Positions 26,377 to 38,455 of a stretch of DNA of 64,000 nucleotides are shown here, one piece after another. This DNA comes from Loktanella sp. M215 (GTDB lineage: Bacteria > Pseudomonadota > Alphaproteobacteria > Rhodobacterales > Rhodobacteraceae). Position numbers and translations under genes: made by a program. Every line of letters starts with the position of its first letter. Positions within the stretch are counted from its first letter, which is position 1. The stretch is taken from NCBI RefSeq assembly GCF_021735925.1, contig NZ_WMEA01000001.1, positions 3,941,089 through 4,005,088 on the forward strand. The letters run 5' to 3'. Below the pieces are notes generated by a model. It was given only the letters and a program-made list of their open reading frames with translations, was not told the DNA's origin and did not search any database.

Positions 26377-27207
26377 TCATGTGGCCTGCCCCGCAGCGGC
26401 GGCGCCGGTGCCAAGCTCGATGATCTCGGCGGTGATCGCCTCTTGTCGCACACGGCGTAGTTTGGCCTGAAAGACCGTCAGCTCTTCGCTGATCTGGTGT
26501 CCGGCGGCGGTCATCGCCTGCATCCGCGCTTCGTTTTCGGCGGCAAAGGCGTGCAGGGCGGCCCGGGTGATGAGGGCGTGCAGGTAATCCTGCCCGATGC
26601 TGTCGCGCAGCGCCGCGGCGGGCAGTTGCGTCAGGACCGCGGCACCGCTGACCGCCGGCAGCGCCGCCAGATCGAGGGGGAAGAGCCTGTGGCGCACCAC
26701 CTCTGCCCGGCCTGCGGCCCAGCTTGTGTGGATCACGTCGAGGCTGTCGATCTGCCCCTGCGCCACGGCGGCGAGGACCGCCGCGGTGATCGCCTCGGCG
26801 CGTTTCGGGATCGTGGTGGACTGGGATGGCAGGGCGGTGTGCCAGTGGGGCGTGACGCCCCGGCTGGCCGCAACGGACAGGCCGCGCGTGCCGACAAGGA
26901 AGACCGGCACGTCGTTGTCGGTCGCGACGGTGTCCAGCACCCGTTCGCTGAACGCCCCGGCAAATCCCTGTTCCGCACCAAAGACCAGCAGCCCGATGCG
27001 GCCGGCGGGCGAGGTGGTGCGGTCCCCTGCCCCCAGCACCTGCGCCATGGCCGTGGCGAGCGTGGCGGCATAGCTGTCGACCGCCACGACCTGCGCGCGG
27101 GCAACATGGGCGCGGGCCGAGGCGATGCCCTTCATCGCGTTCACCACCGACCCCAGCTGGCGAATCCCGTCGATCCGGGCGCTGATGTCAGCCAGCCGTT
27201 CGGTCAT
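26377..27207 (-). CDS. atpG: N-ATPase gamma subunit
   Basis: Central stalk subunit of 276 residues. The N-terminal helix [21 protein letters not shown] and C-terminal helix [19 protein letters not shown]...[13 protein letters not shown] form the coiled-coil rotor shaft. It is the last gene of the nine-gene operon and overlaps atpA by ATGA. Confidence 0.92.
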   Translation of the reverse strand: MTERLADISARIDGIRQLGSVVNAMKGIASARAHVARAQVVAVDSYAATLATAMAQVLGAGDRTTSPAGRIGLLVFGAEQGFAGAFSERVLDTVATDNDVPVFLVGTRGLSVAASRGVTPHWHTALPSQSTTIPKRAEAITAAVLAAVAQGQIDSLDVIHTSWAAGRAEVVRHRLFPLDLAALPAVSGAAVLTQLPAAALRDSIGQDYLHALITRAALHAFAAENEARMQAMTAAGHQISEELTVFQAKLRRVRQEAITAEIIELGTGAAAAGQAT

Positions 27208-28733
27208 GGGTCGGTGACCGGGTCCGCGGGTGTCAGCGTTACCGCAAAACCCTGAAGCGCCGTCAGCAGCGCGGCGCGGGCGGCACCGTCCAGCTGACCG
27301 GTCCGGTCCATCGCCTGCACGACCGGTGCGGCCTGCGCGTCCAGCGCGGCGGGCAGGCCGGTGCGGAAGGTCTTGACCGCGTCCAGCGGCAGCGGGTCCA
27401 GCAGGCCCGTCTGGACCGCCAGCATCAGCGCCACCTCGTCCACCAGGCGGAAAGGCATGTGCTGGCCTTGCCGCAGCGCTTCCCTGATCCGGGCGCCGCG
27501 CGTCAACTGCTGGCGCACGCGGCCATCGGGCATGCCGCCAAAGCGGGTAAAGACCTCCAGCTCCAGAAACTGGGCGTAGTCCAGCCGCAGGGTGCCCGCG
27601 GCCGTGCGCAGGACCTTGGCCTGCGTCTTGCCGCCGACCCGGCTGACGGACAGGCCCGCGTCGACAGCGGGTTTCTGGCCCTGATGGAACAGGGCCGCGT
27701 CCAGCACGATCTGCCCGTCGGTGATCGAGATCAGGTTCGTCGGGATATAGGCGGACAGGTTGCCCGCCACCGTCTCGGCGATCGGCAGCGCGGTCAGCGA
27801 TCCGCCACCCAAAGCGGGCGAGAGTTTCGCCGCCCGTTCCAGCAGGCGCGCGTGGATGTAGAAGACATCGCCGGGATAGGCCTCTCGCCCCGGACTTTGC
27901 CGCGTCAGCAGCGCGATCTCGCGGTGGGTGGCGGCGTGTTTGGACAAATCATCGAAGACGATCAGCGCGTGCTGACCAGCATCGCGGAAATGTTCGGCCA
28001 TCGTCATGGCCGCATAGGGCGCGATCCATTGCAGGCCCGGCGCGCTGGCCGCACTGGCCACCACGACGATGCAGCGGTCGAAATTGCCGCCCGCCTGCAA
28101 GGCCGCCACGGCACGCCGCACGCTAGAGGATTTCTGCCCCACCGCGACATAGACGCAGATCATGTCGCTGTGCGCCTGTGCGAGGATCGCATCGACCGCG
28201 AGGGTCGTCTTGCCGGTGGAATGATCGCCCACGATCAGCTCCCGCTGGCCGCGACCCAGCGGAAAGAGGGTGTCGACCACCACCACACCGGTCTGCACGG
28301 GTTCCGTCACCAGATCGCGGTCGATGATCGCGGGGGCGGCCCGCTCGATCGGCATCCGGGCGGTGGCGGCCACCGGCCCCTTGCCGTCCAGCGGGCGACC
28401 CAGCGGATCGACGATGCGGCCCAGCAGCGCTGCGCCCACCGGGACATCCACGACTGTGCCCGTGCCGGTCACAGCGTCGCCCGCCTCCACCTCGGTCGTC
28501 CCGTCCAGTAGCACGCAGCCGATCCGGTCGGGGTCCAGCACGCGGGCAAACCCGGTCTGCCCGCCCGCGAAATGCAGCACCTCGTCCAGCCCCACATTGC
28601 GCAGGCCGGATATCATGGCGACGCCATCGCCGATCTCCTCGACCCGGCCACGGTGGATGGCGAGGGGGGCGAGGGTCACGGCGTCCAGCCGCGCCTCGGC
28701 CATGGCCAGCCATGCGGCGGCGTCACGCGGCAT
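27204..28733 (-). CDS. atpA: N-ATPase alpha subunit
   Basis: Non-catalytic nucleotide-binding subunit of the F1 head, 509 residues. Walker A reads GDHSTGKTT in place of the usual GDRQTGKT. Other alpha motifs are [17 protein letters not shown] and the ending region [18 protein letters not shown]. It overlaps atpF by 11 bases. It is distinct enough from a housekeeping alpha subunit to fit the separate N-ATPase lineage. Confidence 0.93.
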   Translation of the reverse strand: MPRDAAAWLAMAEARLDAVTLAPLAIHRGRVEEIGDGVAMISGLRNVGLDEVLHFAGGQTGFARVLDPDRIGCVLLDGTTEVEAGDAVTGTGTVVDVPVGAALLGRIVDPLGRPLDGKGPVAATARMPIERAAPAIIDRDLVTEPVQTGVVVVDTLFPLGRGQRELIVGDHSTGKTTLAVDAILAQAHSDMICVYVAVGQKSSSVRRAVAALQAGGNFDRCIVVVASAASAPGLQWIAPYAAMTMAEHFRDAGQHALIVFDDLSKHAATHREIALLTRQSPGREAYPGDVFYIHARLLERAAKLSPALGGGSLTALPIAETVAGNLSAYIPTNLISITDGQIVLDAALFHQGQKPAVDAGLSVSRVGGKTQAKVLRTAAGTLRLDYAQFLELEVFTRFGGMPDGRVRQQLTRGARIREALRQGQHMPFRLVDEVALMLAVQTGLLDPLPLDAVKTFRTGLPAALDAQAAPVVQAMDRTGQLDGAARAALLTALQGFAVTLTPADPVTDP

Positions 28734-29460
28734 CGGTCAGCGCCCGTTCGATATCGTCCAGATCCGCGCGCCAGCTGTTGTGCAGCGTGAAATGCGGGGT
28801 GCGCAACTCGCCCCCCGCGATCAGCGCCGGATCGGTCACGAAATGCAGCACCGGCTTGGCCCCCAAGGCATCGTGGACCGTCTGCGTGATCGCCTTGCGC
28901 GCCTCTGGCGACAGATCGCCCGGACTGGCGAGGGTGATCCCGCCCTTTGTCGCGGCCAGCGCGGCCCGGTCCTGCGGCGTCATGGCGCCGATGCCCGCCA
29001 CCAGACGCGCGAGGAAGGCCGTCTGCACGACCTCCGTATCCAGTCCCGCCAGCAGCTTGCGGGCCATGGCGACGGCCAGCGTTGCCGCGGCCTTTTCTGC
29101 GGCCGCCCGGTCGGTCTCGGCCTTCGCGGCGGCGGTCGCGGCAGCAGCCGTTACCAGCGCCTCGGCCTGCGTGCGGGCACTGGCGGCGGCGGCCTTGGTC
29201 ACCACCTCGGCCTGCGCCGCGGCCTCGGCCAGTGCCGCCGTGCGTTCCGCGGCGATGCCCGCGCGGGTCTGCGTGACCTCGGCCAGCGCCGCGTCCGCCT
29301 TGGCCTGCGCCGCCTTGGCGTCCGTCAGGAGCGCCGTCACGGTCGCCTGCCGGGCGGTGATGGCCGCGGCGACGGGTGTCCAGAAGACGCGCGACAACAG
29401 CCACATCAGGACCGCGACGTTGATCGCCTGCAGCCCCAGCGTCCACAGGTTGATGCTCAC
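28723..29460 (-). CDS. atpF: N-ATPase b subunit
   Basis: Peripheral stalk subunit, 245 residues, longer than ordinary b subunits. One N-terminal membrane helix (about 5-28, [20 protein letters not shown]) is followed by a long Ala-, Glu- and Lys-rich coiled coil to about residue 150. The C-terminal part may replace the delta subunit, which has no gene in this operon, as is known for N-ATPases. It overlaps atpE by ATGA. Confidence 0.9.
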   Translation of the reverse strand: MSINLWTLGLQAINVAVLMWLLSRVFWTPVAAAITARQATVTALLTDAKAAQAKADAALAEVTQTRAGIAAERTAALAEAAAQAEVVTKAAAASARTQAEALVTAAAATAAAKAETDRAAAEKAAATLAVAMARKLLAGLDTEVVQTAFLARLVAGIGAMTPQDRAALAATKGGITLASPGDLSPEARKAITQTVHDALGAKPVLHFVTDPALIAGGELRTPHFTLHNSWRADLDDIERALTDAA

Positions 29461-29702
29461 GTCAGCATCGGGTTGGCAAAAAGCAGCAGCAGGGCCACGA
29501 CAAGGCAGTAGATCGCCGTCGTCTCGATCATCGCGAGGCCGACGAAAAGCGTGCGCGAGATCGTGTTCGCGGCCTCTGGCTGACGAGCGATCGCCTCCAT
29601 CGCGGCGGCGACGGCGCGTCCTTCGGCCAGGGCCGGCCCGATGGAGCCGAAAGAGACGGCGAGCGCCGCGCAGATAATGCTGACGTGGGGAATATAATCC
29701 AT
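29457..29702 (-). CDS. atpE: N-ATPase c subunit with Na+ signature
   Basis: Ring subunit of 81 residues with two helices. Ion-binding positions are Glu27 in helix 1 and Glu60, Thr61 and Tyr65 in helix 2 (MIETTAIY). The spacing equals that of the Ilyobacter sodium site (Gln32, Glu65, Ser66, Tyr70), with Glu27 replacing Gln32, as described for N-ATPases. Sodium transport is therefore predicted. The loop between helices is ARQPEA. Start shares one base with the atpB stop. Confidence 0.93.
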   Translation of the reverse strand: MDYIPHVSIICAALAVSFGSIGPALAEGRAVAAAMEAIARQPEAANTISRTLFVGLAMIETTAIYCLVVALLLLFANPMLT

Positions 29703-30385
29703 CAGGTGTCCTTTTCGGATGGGGGAGTGCCGTCCTTGATGGTGGCCGCGATGAAGACCATCGCGAGGACGGAAAAGATGTAGGCCTGCACGAGGCCCGT
29801 CAGCAGATCGAGCGCCATGAGCGGGATCGGCACCAGCAGTCCCGCCAGCGACACCACGATGCCGATGACGAAAACGCCGCTCATCACGTTGCCGAACAGG
29901 CGGACGAACATGGAAAACACTCGCGTCAGGCTTTGCAGGATGTTGAGCGGGATCATCACCGGGTTGGGCCGGGTGAAGGACCGCAGATAGCCGACCGGTC
30001 CGGCGCCCCGGATACCGAACCAGACGACGGACACGAACACCAGCGCCGCAAGCGCCGCGTCGGTTTCAAGCTGCGCCGTCGGCGGCTCCATCCCCGGGAT
30101 CAGCGAGGTCCAGTTCGCGATCAGGATGAAGACGAAAAGCGATCCGATGAACCCGCGATAGGGCGCGGGGCCGGCGCCGGTGGTCGCGGTGATCTGTGTG
30201 TCGAGGGTCGCAACAATCAGCTCCACCGCGGCCTGGCGGCGGGTGGGCGTGGCGGTCAGGGTGCGGGTCAGGGCAAAGGCACAGCCGACAAGCAGCACCA
30301 TGATGCCCCATGTCGTCACCACCGCCTGCGTGATCGGCACCGGTCCGATCTGGAACAGCACGGTCGAGGCGAGCGGCGAGATCAT
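29702..30385 (-). CDS. atpB: N-ATPase a subunit
   Basis: Membrane stator subunit of 227 residues with five to six helices. The essential Arg faces the c ring in [11 protein letters not shown]. The start at 30385 (MISPLASTV) overlaps the atpR stop by ATGA; longer in-frame readings start inside atpR. A shorter length than housekeeping a subunits fits the N-ATPase form. Confidence 0.92.
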   Translation of the reverse strand: MISPLASTVLFQIGPVPITQAVVTTWGIMVLLVGCAFALTRTLTATPTRRQAAVELIVATLDTQITATTGAGPAPYRGFIGSLFVFILIANWTSLIPGMEPPTAQLETDAALAALVFVSVVWFGIRGAGPVGYLRSFTRPNPVMIPLNILQSLTRVFSMFVRLFGNVMSGVFVIGIVVSLAGLLVPIPLMALDLLTGLVQAYIFSVLAMVFIAATIKDGTPPSEKDT

Positions 30386-30657
30386 GGTGCGGCCCGCAGT
30401 AGAATGACCTTGGCGCAAAGCACCCCGGCCAGTGCGGCCAGCAGCGCGGCACCGCCCGCCAGCACGGCGACATAGAATCCGGCGCACAGCAGCGACAAGC
30501 GGCCAAGGGTCAGGGCCAGACCGATCAGCGGATGCCCCTGCGCCACGATCAGACGCGCGGTTTCGCGCAGGGCGAGGAAATAGGCGTATCCGAGCCCGAC
30601 GCCGCCGACAAAGCAGGCCGGCAGGATGATAGCGAGGGGAAGCGTGTCGAGGGTCAT
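30382..30657 (-). CDS. atpR: N-ATPase AtpR subunit
   Basis: Small membrane protein of 91 residues with three predicted helices (about 5-25, 40-60, 65-85). AtpR is found only in N-ATPase operons between atpQ and atpB and is thought to contact the c ring during assembly. The start at 30657 (MTLDTLPLA) overlaps the atpQ stop by ATGA. The identification rests on operon position and topology. Confidence 0.85.
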   Translation of the reverse strand: MTLDTLPLAIILPACFVGGVGLGYAYFLALRETARLIVAQGHPLIGLALTLGRLSLLCAGFYVAVLAGGAALLAALAGVLCAKVILLRAAP

Positions 30658-30937
30658 TCCGCGTTCATCCACGCCCATGCGGTCCAGCCGCCCAGCCCCA
30701 GACCCAGCATCAGGCCGGGCGCCGTCCAGAACAGCCCACCGCCCGTCCGCGCATCCAGCCAGCGCCCGCCGAACAGGCCGACCAGCATGGGTGCGACGAT
30801 CATCCAGCCCAGCACACCGATCTGCGCCAGCCTGCGCCCGACCGAGTCTTGACCATCCCGCAGCCAGCGCCCGTGGCGGTCGCGGCGCAGCCGCGCCTGC
30901 TGCACGAGGGGGTCGTCGTCCGGGGCGTCATCGGGGG

Positions 30938-30941
<4 letters not shown>
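30654..30941 (-). CDS. atpQ: N-ATPase AtpQ subunit (AtpI-like)
   Basis: Protein of 95 residues with a charged N-terminus (MTPDDAPDDD) and two membrane helices (about 42-62 and 70-90), as in AtpI/AtpQ assembly factors. GLFGGRWLDARTGGG lies between the helices and is typical of this family. It overlaps atpC and atpR by ATGA. Confidence 0.85.
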
Positions 30942-32880
<1,939 letters not shown>

Positions 32881-32976
32881 TCAAGCGAAATTTATCGCCC
32901 GCCGCGCACAAGACCGGTTTTCAGATGCCCGTCCTGTCGTATGGTCAACCTGCAGATGTCTTTGGGAGGAGATACG

Positions 32977-34776
32977 ATGCTCGATACAACCATTGCGGAC
33001 CAGACGCAGACGTTTCTGGACGACTTCGGCGCGGCCCTGGCCGCCGGTGACGCGGACCGCGCAGCGGCGATGTTCCAAAGCGACAGCTACTGGCGCGATC
33101 TCGTGGCCTTCACCTGGAACCTCAAGACCGTCGAAGGCCCGGACGGTGTGCGCGACATGCTGCACAGCCAGTTGGCGCAGGCGAAACCGTCGAATTTCAA
33201 ACTGCAGGAGGGCGAGATCCCGACCGAAGACGGCGGTGTGACGACGGCCTGGATCACGTTTCAGACGGCGCAGGGGCGCGGCTGGGGCCTGATCCGCCTG
33301 AAGGACGGCAAGATCTGGACCCTGCTGACGGCGTTGCAGGAGCTCAAGGGGTTCGAGGAACCCAAAGGCCATGCCCGCCCGATGGGGGCCGCCCACGGGG
33401 CAGAGAAGAACCGCACCAGCTGGAAGGAACGGCAAGAGGCCGAAGCCGCAACGCTGGGCTATGACACGCAGCCCTATACCGTCATCGTCGGCGGCGGTCA
33501 GGGTGGGATCGCCCTTGGCGCGCGGCTGCGGCAGCTGGGTGTGCCCACGATCATCATCGAAAAGAACGACCGCCCCGGCGACAGCTGGCGGAAACGCTAC
33601 AAGTCGCTCTGCCTGCATGACCCGGTCTGGTACGACCATCTGCCTTACATCAAGTTTCCCGAAAACTGGCCGGTCTTCGCCCCCAAGGACAAGATCGGCG
33701 ACTGGCTGGAAATGTACACCAAGGTGATGGAGCTGAACTACTGGACAAGGTCAGAAGTCACCTCTGCCAGCTATGACGCGGCGAGCGAAACCTGGACCGT
33801 CGAAGTGGATCGCGACGGCGAAAAGGTCACGCTAAAACCCACGCAACTGGTGCTGGCGACGGGCATGTCCGGCAAGAAGAACATGCCGACCTTTCCCGGG
33901 CAGGACCAGTTCCGGGGCACGGTCCAGCATTCCTCCGAACACCACGGCCCCGATGACTGGACGGGCAAGAAGGTGGTCGTGATCGGGTCCAACAATTCGG
34001 CCCATGACATCTGTGCGGCACTTTGGGAAAACGGCGCCGACGTGACCATGGTACAGCGGTCGTCCACCCATATCGTGCGGTCCGACACGCTGATGGATAT
34101 CGGTCTGGGATCGCTTTACAGCGAAGAGGCGGTGGCCGCGGGCATGACGACCGAAAAGGCGGACATGATCTTTGCGTCGCTGCCCTACCGCATCATGCAC
34201 GACTTTCAGATCCCGCTGTATAACCAGATGCGCGAACGCGACGCGGATTTCTACAAGGGGCTTGAGGACGCGGGCTTCAAGCTCGATTTCGGCGACGACG
34301 AGTCGGGGCTGTTCATGAAGTACCTGCGCCGCGGGTCGGGGTATTACATCGACGTCGGCGCCAGCCAGTTGATCATCGACGGCAAGGTCAAGCTGGTGCA
34401 GGGCCAGATGAAGGAATTCAGCGAAACCGGCGTGATTCTGGCCGACGGCACCGCGCTGGACGCGGACCTTGTCGTGTTGGCCACGGGCTACGGTTCGATG
34501 AACGGCTGGGCGGCGGACCTGATTTCCCAAGAGGTCGCGGACAAGGTCGGCAAGGTCTGGGGACTGGGGTCCGACACGACCAAGGACCCCGGTCCGTGGG
34601 AGGGCGAGCAGCGCAACATGTGGAAGCCCACGCATCAGGATCACCTGTGGTTTCACGGCGGCAACCTGCACCAGTCGCGGCACTATTCCCTCTACCTCGC
34701 CCTGCAATTGAAGGCCCGGATGGAAGGTCTGGCGACCCCGGTCTACGGCCTGCAAGAGGTCCATCACAAGGGATGA
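32977..34776 (+). CDS. Flavin-containing monooxygenase with N-terminal SnoaL-like domain
   Basis: Predicted FAD/NADPH monooxygenase of 599 residues. Residues 1-130 resemble a SnoaL/NTF2 fold (TFLDDFGAALAAGDADRAAAMF). The FAD site is VIVGGGQGGIALG at about 170, the FMO-type motif is FRGTVQHSSEH, and the NADPH site is VVVIGSNNSAHDI, where the second glycine is replaced by Asn. The C-terminal ATG motif is VVLATGYGSM. GGGAGGAG precedes the start. The substrate is unknown. It is divergent from atpD and could share its control. Confidence 0.88.
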   Translation: MLDTTIADQTQTFLDDFGAALAAGDADRAAAMFQSDSYWRDLVAFTWNLKTVEGPDGVRDMLHSQLAQAKPSNFKLQEGEIPTEDGGVTTAWITFQTAQGRGWGLIRLKDGKIWTLLTALQELKGFEEPKGHARPMGAAHGAEKNRTSWKERQEAEAATLGYDTQPYTVIVGGGQGGIALGARLRQLGVPTIIIEKNDRPGDSWRKRYKSLCLHDPVWYDHLPYIKFPENWPVFAPKDKIGDWLEMYTKVMELNYWTRSEVTSASYDAASETWTVEVDRDGEKVTLKPTQLVLATGMSGKKNMPTFPGQDQFRGTVQHSSEHHGPDDWTGKKVVVIGSNNSAHDICAALWENGADVTMVQRSSTHIVRSDTLMDIGLGSLYSEEAVAAGMTTEKADMIFASLPYRIMHDFQIPLYNQMRERDADFYKGLEDAGFKLDFGDDESGLFMKYLRRGSGYYIDVGASQLIIDGKVKLVQGQMKEFSETGVILADGTALDADLVVLATGYGSMNGWAADLISQEVADKVGKVWGLGSDTTKDPGPWEGEQRNMWKPTHQDHLWFHGGNLHQSRHYSLYLALQLKARMEGLATPVYGLQEVHHKG

Positions 34777-34784
34777 GCGGCAAA

Positions 34785-34821
34785 CAGGGGGCGCGCGCTT
34801 GGCATCGCTGCGCGCCCCCTG
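34785..34821 (+). terminator. Stem-loop terminator after the monooxygenase
   Basis: Perfect 12-bp arms CAGGGGGCGCGC (34785-34796) and GCGCGCCCCCTG (34810-34821) with a 13-base loop. They start 8 bases after the stop codon, between convergent genes. No T-run follows, so it may be Rho-assisted or serve both strands. Confidence 0.55.
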
Positions 34822-34964
34822 TCAGGCCCCGCCACACGGTGCGGGCGGTGGTGACCGATGGCACCGGACCGTTGCGACACGAAACCCTTTTGACGTGACG
34901 CAAAGGCAGATCTTCAGACGCGAAACATGTCGTCTTTCTAAGGTCGCAAAAACCGTACGTCCGG

Positions 34965-35438
34965 TCAGGTTTCGGCGCGGGCCCAGCGCGAAAGCGATTG
35001 TCCGTAGGTGTCGACACCCGAGAAATTCCCGAACACCTGAAGTGCAAGTTGCAAGGCGAGGCAGTCACTTTGCGCAGTCGCCGCTGCGCGGCTTTTAAGA
35101 TCGGACAAGGACGCGAGTTTCTGTTTCGTGTGGTGTCCGATTTCATCCGGTCCGACATAGCCCATCGACCAGGTCGGGAATGACCGGGTTTCGGCATCAC
35201 CTTCCCACATCAACGATATGCCGGAATGGCGGGGATCACGCTTGATCCGATCATAGCATCTTTCGACACTGGACCGCTCACCCTCCAGCACCTGAAAGAA
35301 CAGCAAGTCATGATACATCAGGATACCTGTGATGCCGTCGTGCGTGTTGTGAAGCTGGGACACGGTCAGAATATCGGACAGGCGCGTGACGTCCAACGGC
35401 GCTGTCGACAGGCTGACGTAAGCAATTTGATAGGCCAA
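34965..35438 (-). CDS. BLUF-domain blue-light photoreceptor
   Basis: Flavin photoreceptor of 157 residues if it starts with TTG at 35438, where AAGAAG gives a ribosome site. The frame stays open to 35552. The BLUF domain fills residues 1-95. Photocycle residues Tyr7, Asn31, Gln49, Trp90 and Met92 are all offset by exactly 14 from Tyr21, Asn45, Gln63, Trp104 and Met106 of AppA. The C-terminal 60 residues have no known output domain, so it probably acts by protein contact. Its target is not evident from its neighbours. Confidence 0.88.
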   Translation of the reverse strand: MAYQIAYVSLSTAPLDVTRLSDILTVSQLHNTHDGITGILMYHDLLFFQVLEGERSSVERCYDRIKRDPRHSGISLMWEGDAETRSFPTWSMGYVGPDEIGHHTKQKLASLSDLKSRAAATAQSDCLALQLALQVFGNFSGVDTYGQSLSRWARAET

Positions 35439-35838
35439 TAGGATACTTCTTTTCGATTGTGCAACGCAGCATATATGCTGCCGGGACCAGCGATTGGATT
35501 GAAGCTGCTCAAGTCGCTTACGCAAAAGTCCACGCTGCGTTCGAATCTGCAAAGTGTCTAAAAGCGGAAGAGCCGGTCAAGCACAGAGCCCAAAGCGAAA
35601 CGCATTTGACGTTCTATCATGGGGCGAACGGAGTGTCATCGCCTAAATTCAAGCGGTAGCGGGATCCGTGGCCCGTCACGCGCAGATGTGCTCTGGCGCG
35701 TTGGAAACAAACAGACGCCGCAATCCGATGACAGTCGGCCGAACGTGGCCGCCGAATGACGCGCGTTGAAATCGACGTGCGGACTTGCAACCGGCCCTGC
35801 TGCCGGTCAGGGTCCGCGGAACAACGACAGGCCGGGCC
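35439..35838. other. Gap between BLUF gene and GlcD-like gene
   Basis: About 400 bases with no convincing gene. A 66-codon plus-strand frame at 35459-35659 has a protein-like helical stretch (AAQVAYAKVHAAFESAK) but no good ribosome site and no family. It may be a short conserved or decayed ORF. Promoters for the divergent flanking genes must lie here. Confidence 0.45.
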
Positions 35839-37250
35839 ATGACGATCCTTTCCGCACTTTTTGACATACTGGGTCCGCAGGGCCTGCTGACCACTGACGC
35901 CGACATGGCCCCTTGGGGCCGCGACTGGACGGGCGCCTATGTCAGCGCGCCGCTGGCCGTCGCCCGCCCCGTCAGCACGGCGCAGGTCAGTGCGGTCATG
36001 GCCGCCTGCCACGCCAGCGGCACGCCCGTCGTCCCCGCCTCGGGGAACACCGGGTTGAACGGCGGTGCCGCGGCGCAGGGCGCGCTGGTCCTGTCGCTGG
36101 ACCGGATGACTGCGATCCGCAGCATCGACCCCAATGCCCGCACGGCAGAGGTCGAGGCCGGCGTGGTCCTGCAACGCCTGCACGACGCGGCAGCGGACCA
36201 CGACCTGATCTTTCCGCTGACCTTCGGCGCGCGCGGCTCTGCCATGATCGGCGGCGTGCTGTCGACGAACGCGGGCGGGTCGAACGTGCTGCGTTACGGC
36301 AATACCCGCGATCTGGTGCTGGGGATGACCGCCGTGATGGCGGACGGGCGGGTGATGGATCTGATGGGCCGGCTGCACAAGGACAACAGCGGGCTGAACC
36401 TCAAACACCTGCTGATCGGGGCCGAGGGGCAGCTGGGCATCATCACCGCCGCCACGGTGAAGCTCTTTCCGAAACCCCGCGCCTATGCCACCGCGATGGT
36501 CGCGGCAGCTTCTCTGGATGCGGCGCTGACCCTGCTGCACCGGGTGCAGGCCGCGACCGGCGGCGCCGTCGAGGCCTTCGAATACATGCCTGCCGCCTAT
36601 ATCGCCGGGCATCTGGCCGTTGTGGCGGGCGCGAAGCCGCCCTTTGCGCAGGCCCACGACGTGAACATCCTGATCGAGGTCGGCGCCACCGCCCCCGCGA
36701 TGCGACGCCGCTGGACGACGGCACCGTGCCGATCGTGGCGCTGCTGGAGGACACGCTGGCGCAGATGATGGACGAGGGACTGATCCTCGACGCCATCACC
36801 GCCCGGTCGGAGCAGCAGCGCCGCGAGATGTGGGCGCGGCGCGAGGCCGCGGCCGAGATCACCTTTGCCCGCCGTCCCTTTGTCGACACGGACATCGCCG
36901 TGGCGCTGACCGACGTGGCCGCCTTTCTGGAGGAGGCGCGGCGGCGCCTGCTGGCCCTAGACCCCGCGGCGTCGGATCTGTCCGTGGCGCATCTGGGCGA
37001 CGGCAACGTGCATTACACCGCCTATCCCAGCCGAGACGACGCCGACCTCAAGGCCGCGATCCGAGAGATGGTGGAGGACGTCGTGCAGGACCTGCGCGGA
37101 TCGTTCAGCGCCGAACACGGCGTCGGCCTGTCCAAACTGGGCAGCATGGCGCGGCGCAAGGATCCGGTCGCGCTGGACGCGATGCGCGCGATCAAGGCGG
37201 CACTCGATCCCAAAGGCATCCTGAACCCCGGCAAGACCATCCCGCGATGA
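35839..37250 (+). pseudogene. Frameshifted FAD-binding oxidase (GlcD/D-lactate dehydrogenase type)
   Basis: The first frame (35839 to about 36696) encodes the PCMH flavin-binding domain (PASGNTGLNGGA, GGVLSTNAGGSN). The second frame (to 37250) encodes the C-terminal catalytic cap with VAHLGDGNVHYTAYP and FSAEHGVGLSKL. They join at a run of five C at 36692-36696; six C would give one continuous protein of about 470 residues. Either the gene is freshly inactivated or one base was missed in sequencing. The substrate would be a D-2-hydroxyacid. Its stop overlaps the MFS gene by ATGA. Confidence 0.85.
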
Positions 37251-38455
37251 TCCATGCCTTTCGTCTGACCCTGCGCGACCCGACGCTGCGGCTGATGCTG
37301 CTGGCGATGCTGCTGCACGGCGGCTTTGCGGCCTCGGTCGGCTCCTTTCAGTCGCTGATCGCGGTGACCGTGTTTGGCCTGTCGGACAACGGCTACGCGC
37401 TGATCCTCGCGGCGTCGCTGATGGTCTCGGTCACGGCGTCGATCGGGGTCGGCATCCTGACCGACCAGCGGCCCAGCCGCCGGGCGATGGCGCTTTGTGC
37501 CGCCGGGACGATGTGCGCTGGCGCGCTGCTGGTGCTGGCGGGGCAGTCGGCCACGGCCTTCGTGCTGGCGCATGTCCTGCTGCTGCCGGTGACGGGCACG
37601 CTCTTCGGGCAGTTGTTCGCCGTGGCGCGGCTGGTGACGGCGCCCCTGCCCCGCGCGGACCGCGACGGGATCATGGCGATCATCCGCGCGACCTTCGCGC
37701 TGCCTTTCGTCGTGCTGCTGGCGATCTGGGGGGTGCTGTTCGATGCAGGTGTGCCGCTGATCGCGGTCTATGGCTGGACGGCGCTCAGTGGTGCCCTGCT
37801 GATGGTGCTGATCCTGACGCGCTGGCCCCGCGATGCGCAGGCGCCTTGGACCGAGGTGAAATCCGGCCTTGGTTTTCGCGCATCCCTGTCGGAACTGACC
37901 CACGGCCCCGTCCTGCTGCGAGTCGGGCTGGTCGGCGCGATCCACAGCGGGGCGGCACTGTCGGGGGTTATCATCGGCCTGCTTCTGAACGCAGTGCCGG
38001 GGCGCGGCGCGGGCGACGTCGGCGCGTTCTTTGCCATCTTCGTGGCCATCGAAATCGCGGTGACCCTGTCCGTCGGCGCGCTGCGGCGGTCATTCCGCAG
38101 ACTGCACATCATCGCAGCGGGGGTCTTCATCTATGCCGCCGGCATGGCGCTCTTGCCGGTGCTGGCGGACGGGCCGGGGCTGTGGCTGCTGTGCCTGCCC
38201 TACGGCATGGGGGGTGCGATGATCTATGCGTTGGCGATCGGGTACCTGCAGGACCTGCTGGGCAGCCGTGCTGGCGCGGGCGCGTCCTTGCTGGCGCTGC
38301 AACAGATCGCAGCACAGGGGCTGGGCGCGCTGGTCTTCGCTGTCGGCGCGGCACTGGGCGGTTACGGCCTTGCGGCGGTGATCGGCGCGACCGTCATGGC
38401 AATCGCGATGGTGGCCATCCTGTGGCTCGACCGTAACGCCCCGCTGGAGCCTTAG
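37247..38455 (+). CDS. MFS transporter
   Basis: Membrane transporter of 402 residues with about twelve helices. The segment GILTDQRPSRR after helix 2 is the MFS loop signature, and the overall pattern is like the sugar-efflux SetA group. The start at 37247 overlaps the flavoprotein by ATGA, so the two were one operon. The stop forms TTAG shared with the convergent hemC stop. The cargo is unknown; export of a hydroxyacid or sugar is possible. Confidence 0.82.
   Translation: MIHAFRLTLRDPTLRLMLLAMLLHGGFAASVGSFQSLIAVTVFGLSDNGYALILAASLMVSVTASIGVGILTDQRPSRRAMALCAAGTMCAGALLVLAGQSATAFVLAHVLLLPVTGTLFGQLFAVARLVTAPLPRADRDGIMAIIRATFALPFVVLLAIWGVLFDAGVPLIAVYGWTALSGALLMVLILTRWPRDAQAPWTEVKSGLGFRASLSELTHGPVLLRVGLVGAIHSGAALSGVIIGLLLNAVPGRGAGDVGAFFAIFVAIEIAVTLSVGALRRSFRRLHIIAAGVFIYAAGMALLPVLADGPGLWLLCLPYGMGGAMIYALAIGYLQDLLGSRAGAGASLLALQQIAAQGLGALVFAVGAALGGYGLAAVIGATVMAIAMVAILWLDRNAPLEP

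Noticed and set aside
35459..35659. Possible 66-residue gene upstream of the BLUF gene
   Set aside because: It has no ribosome site and overlaps the possible longer BLUF start; kept only as a note in the gap description.
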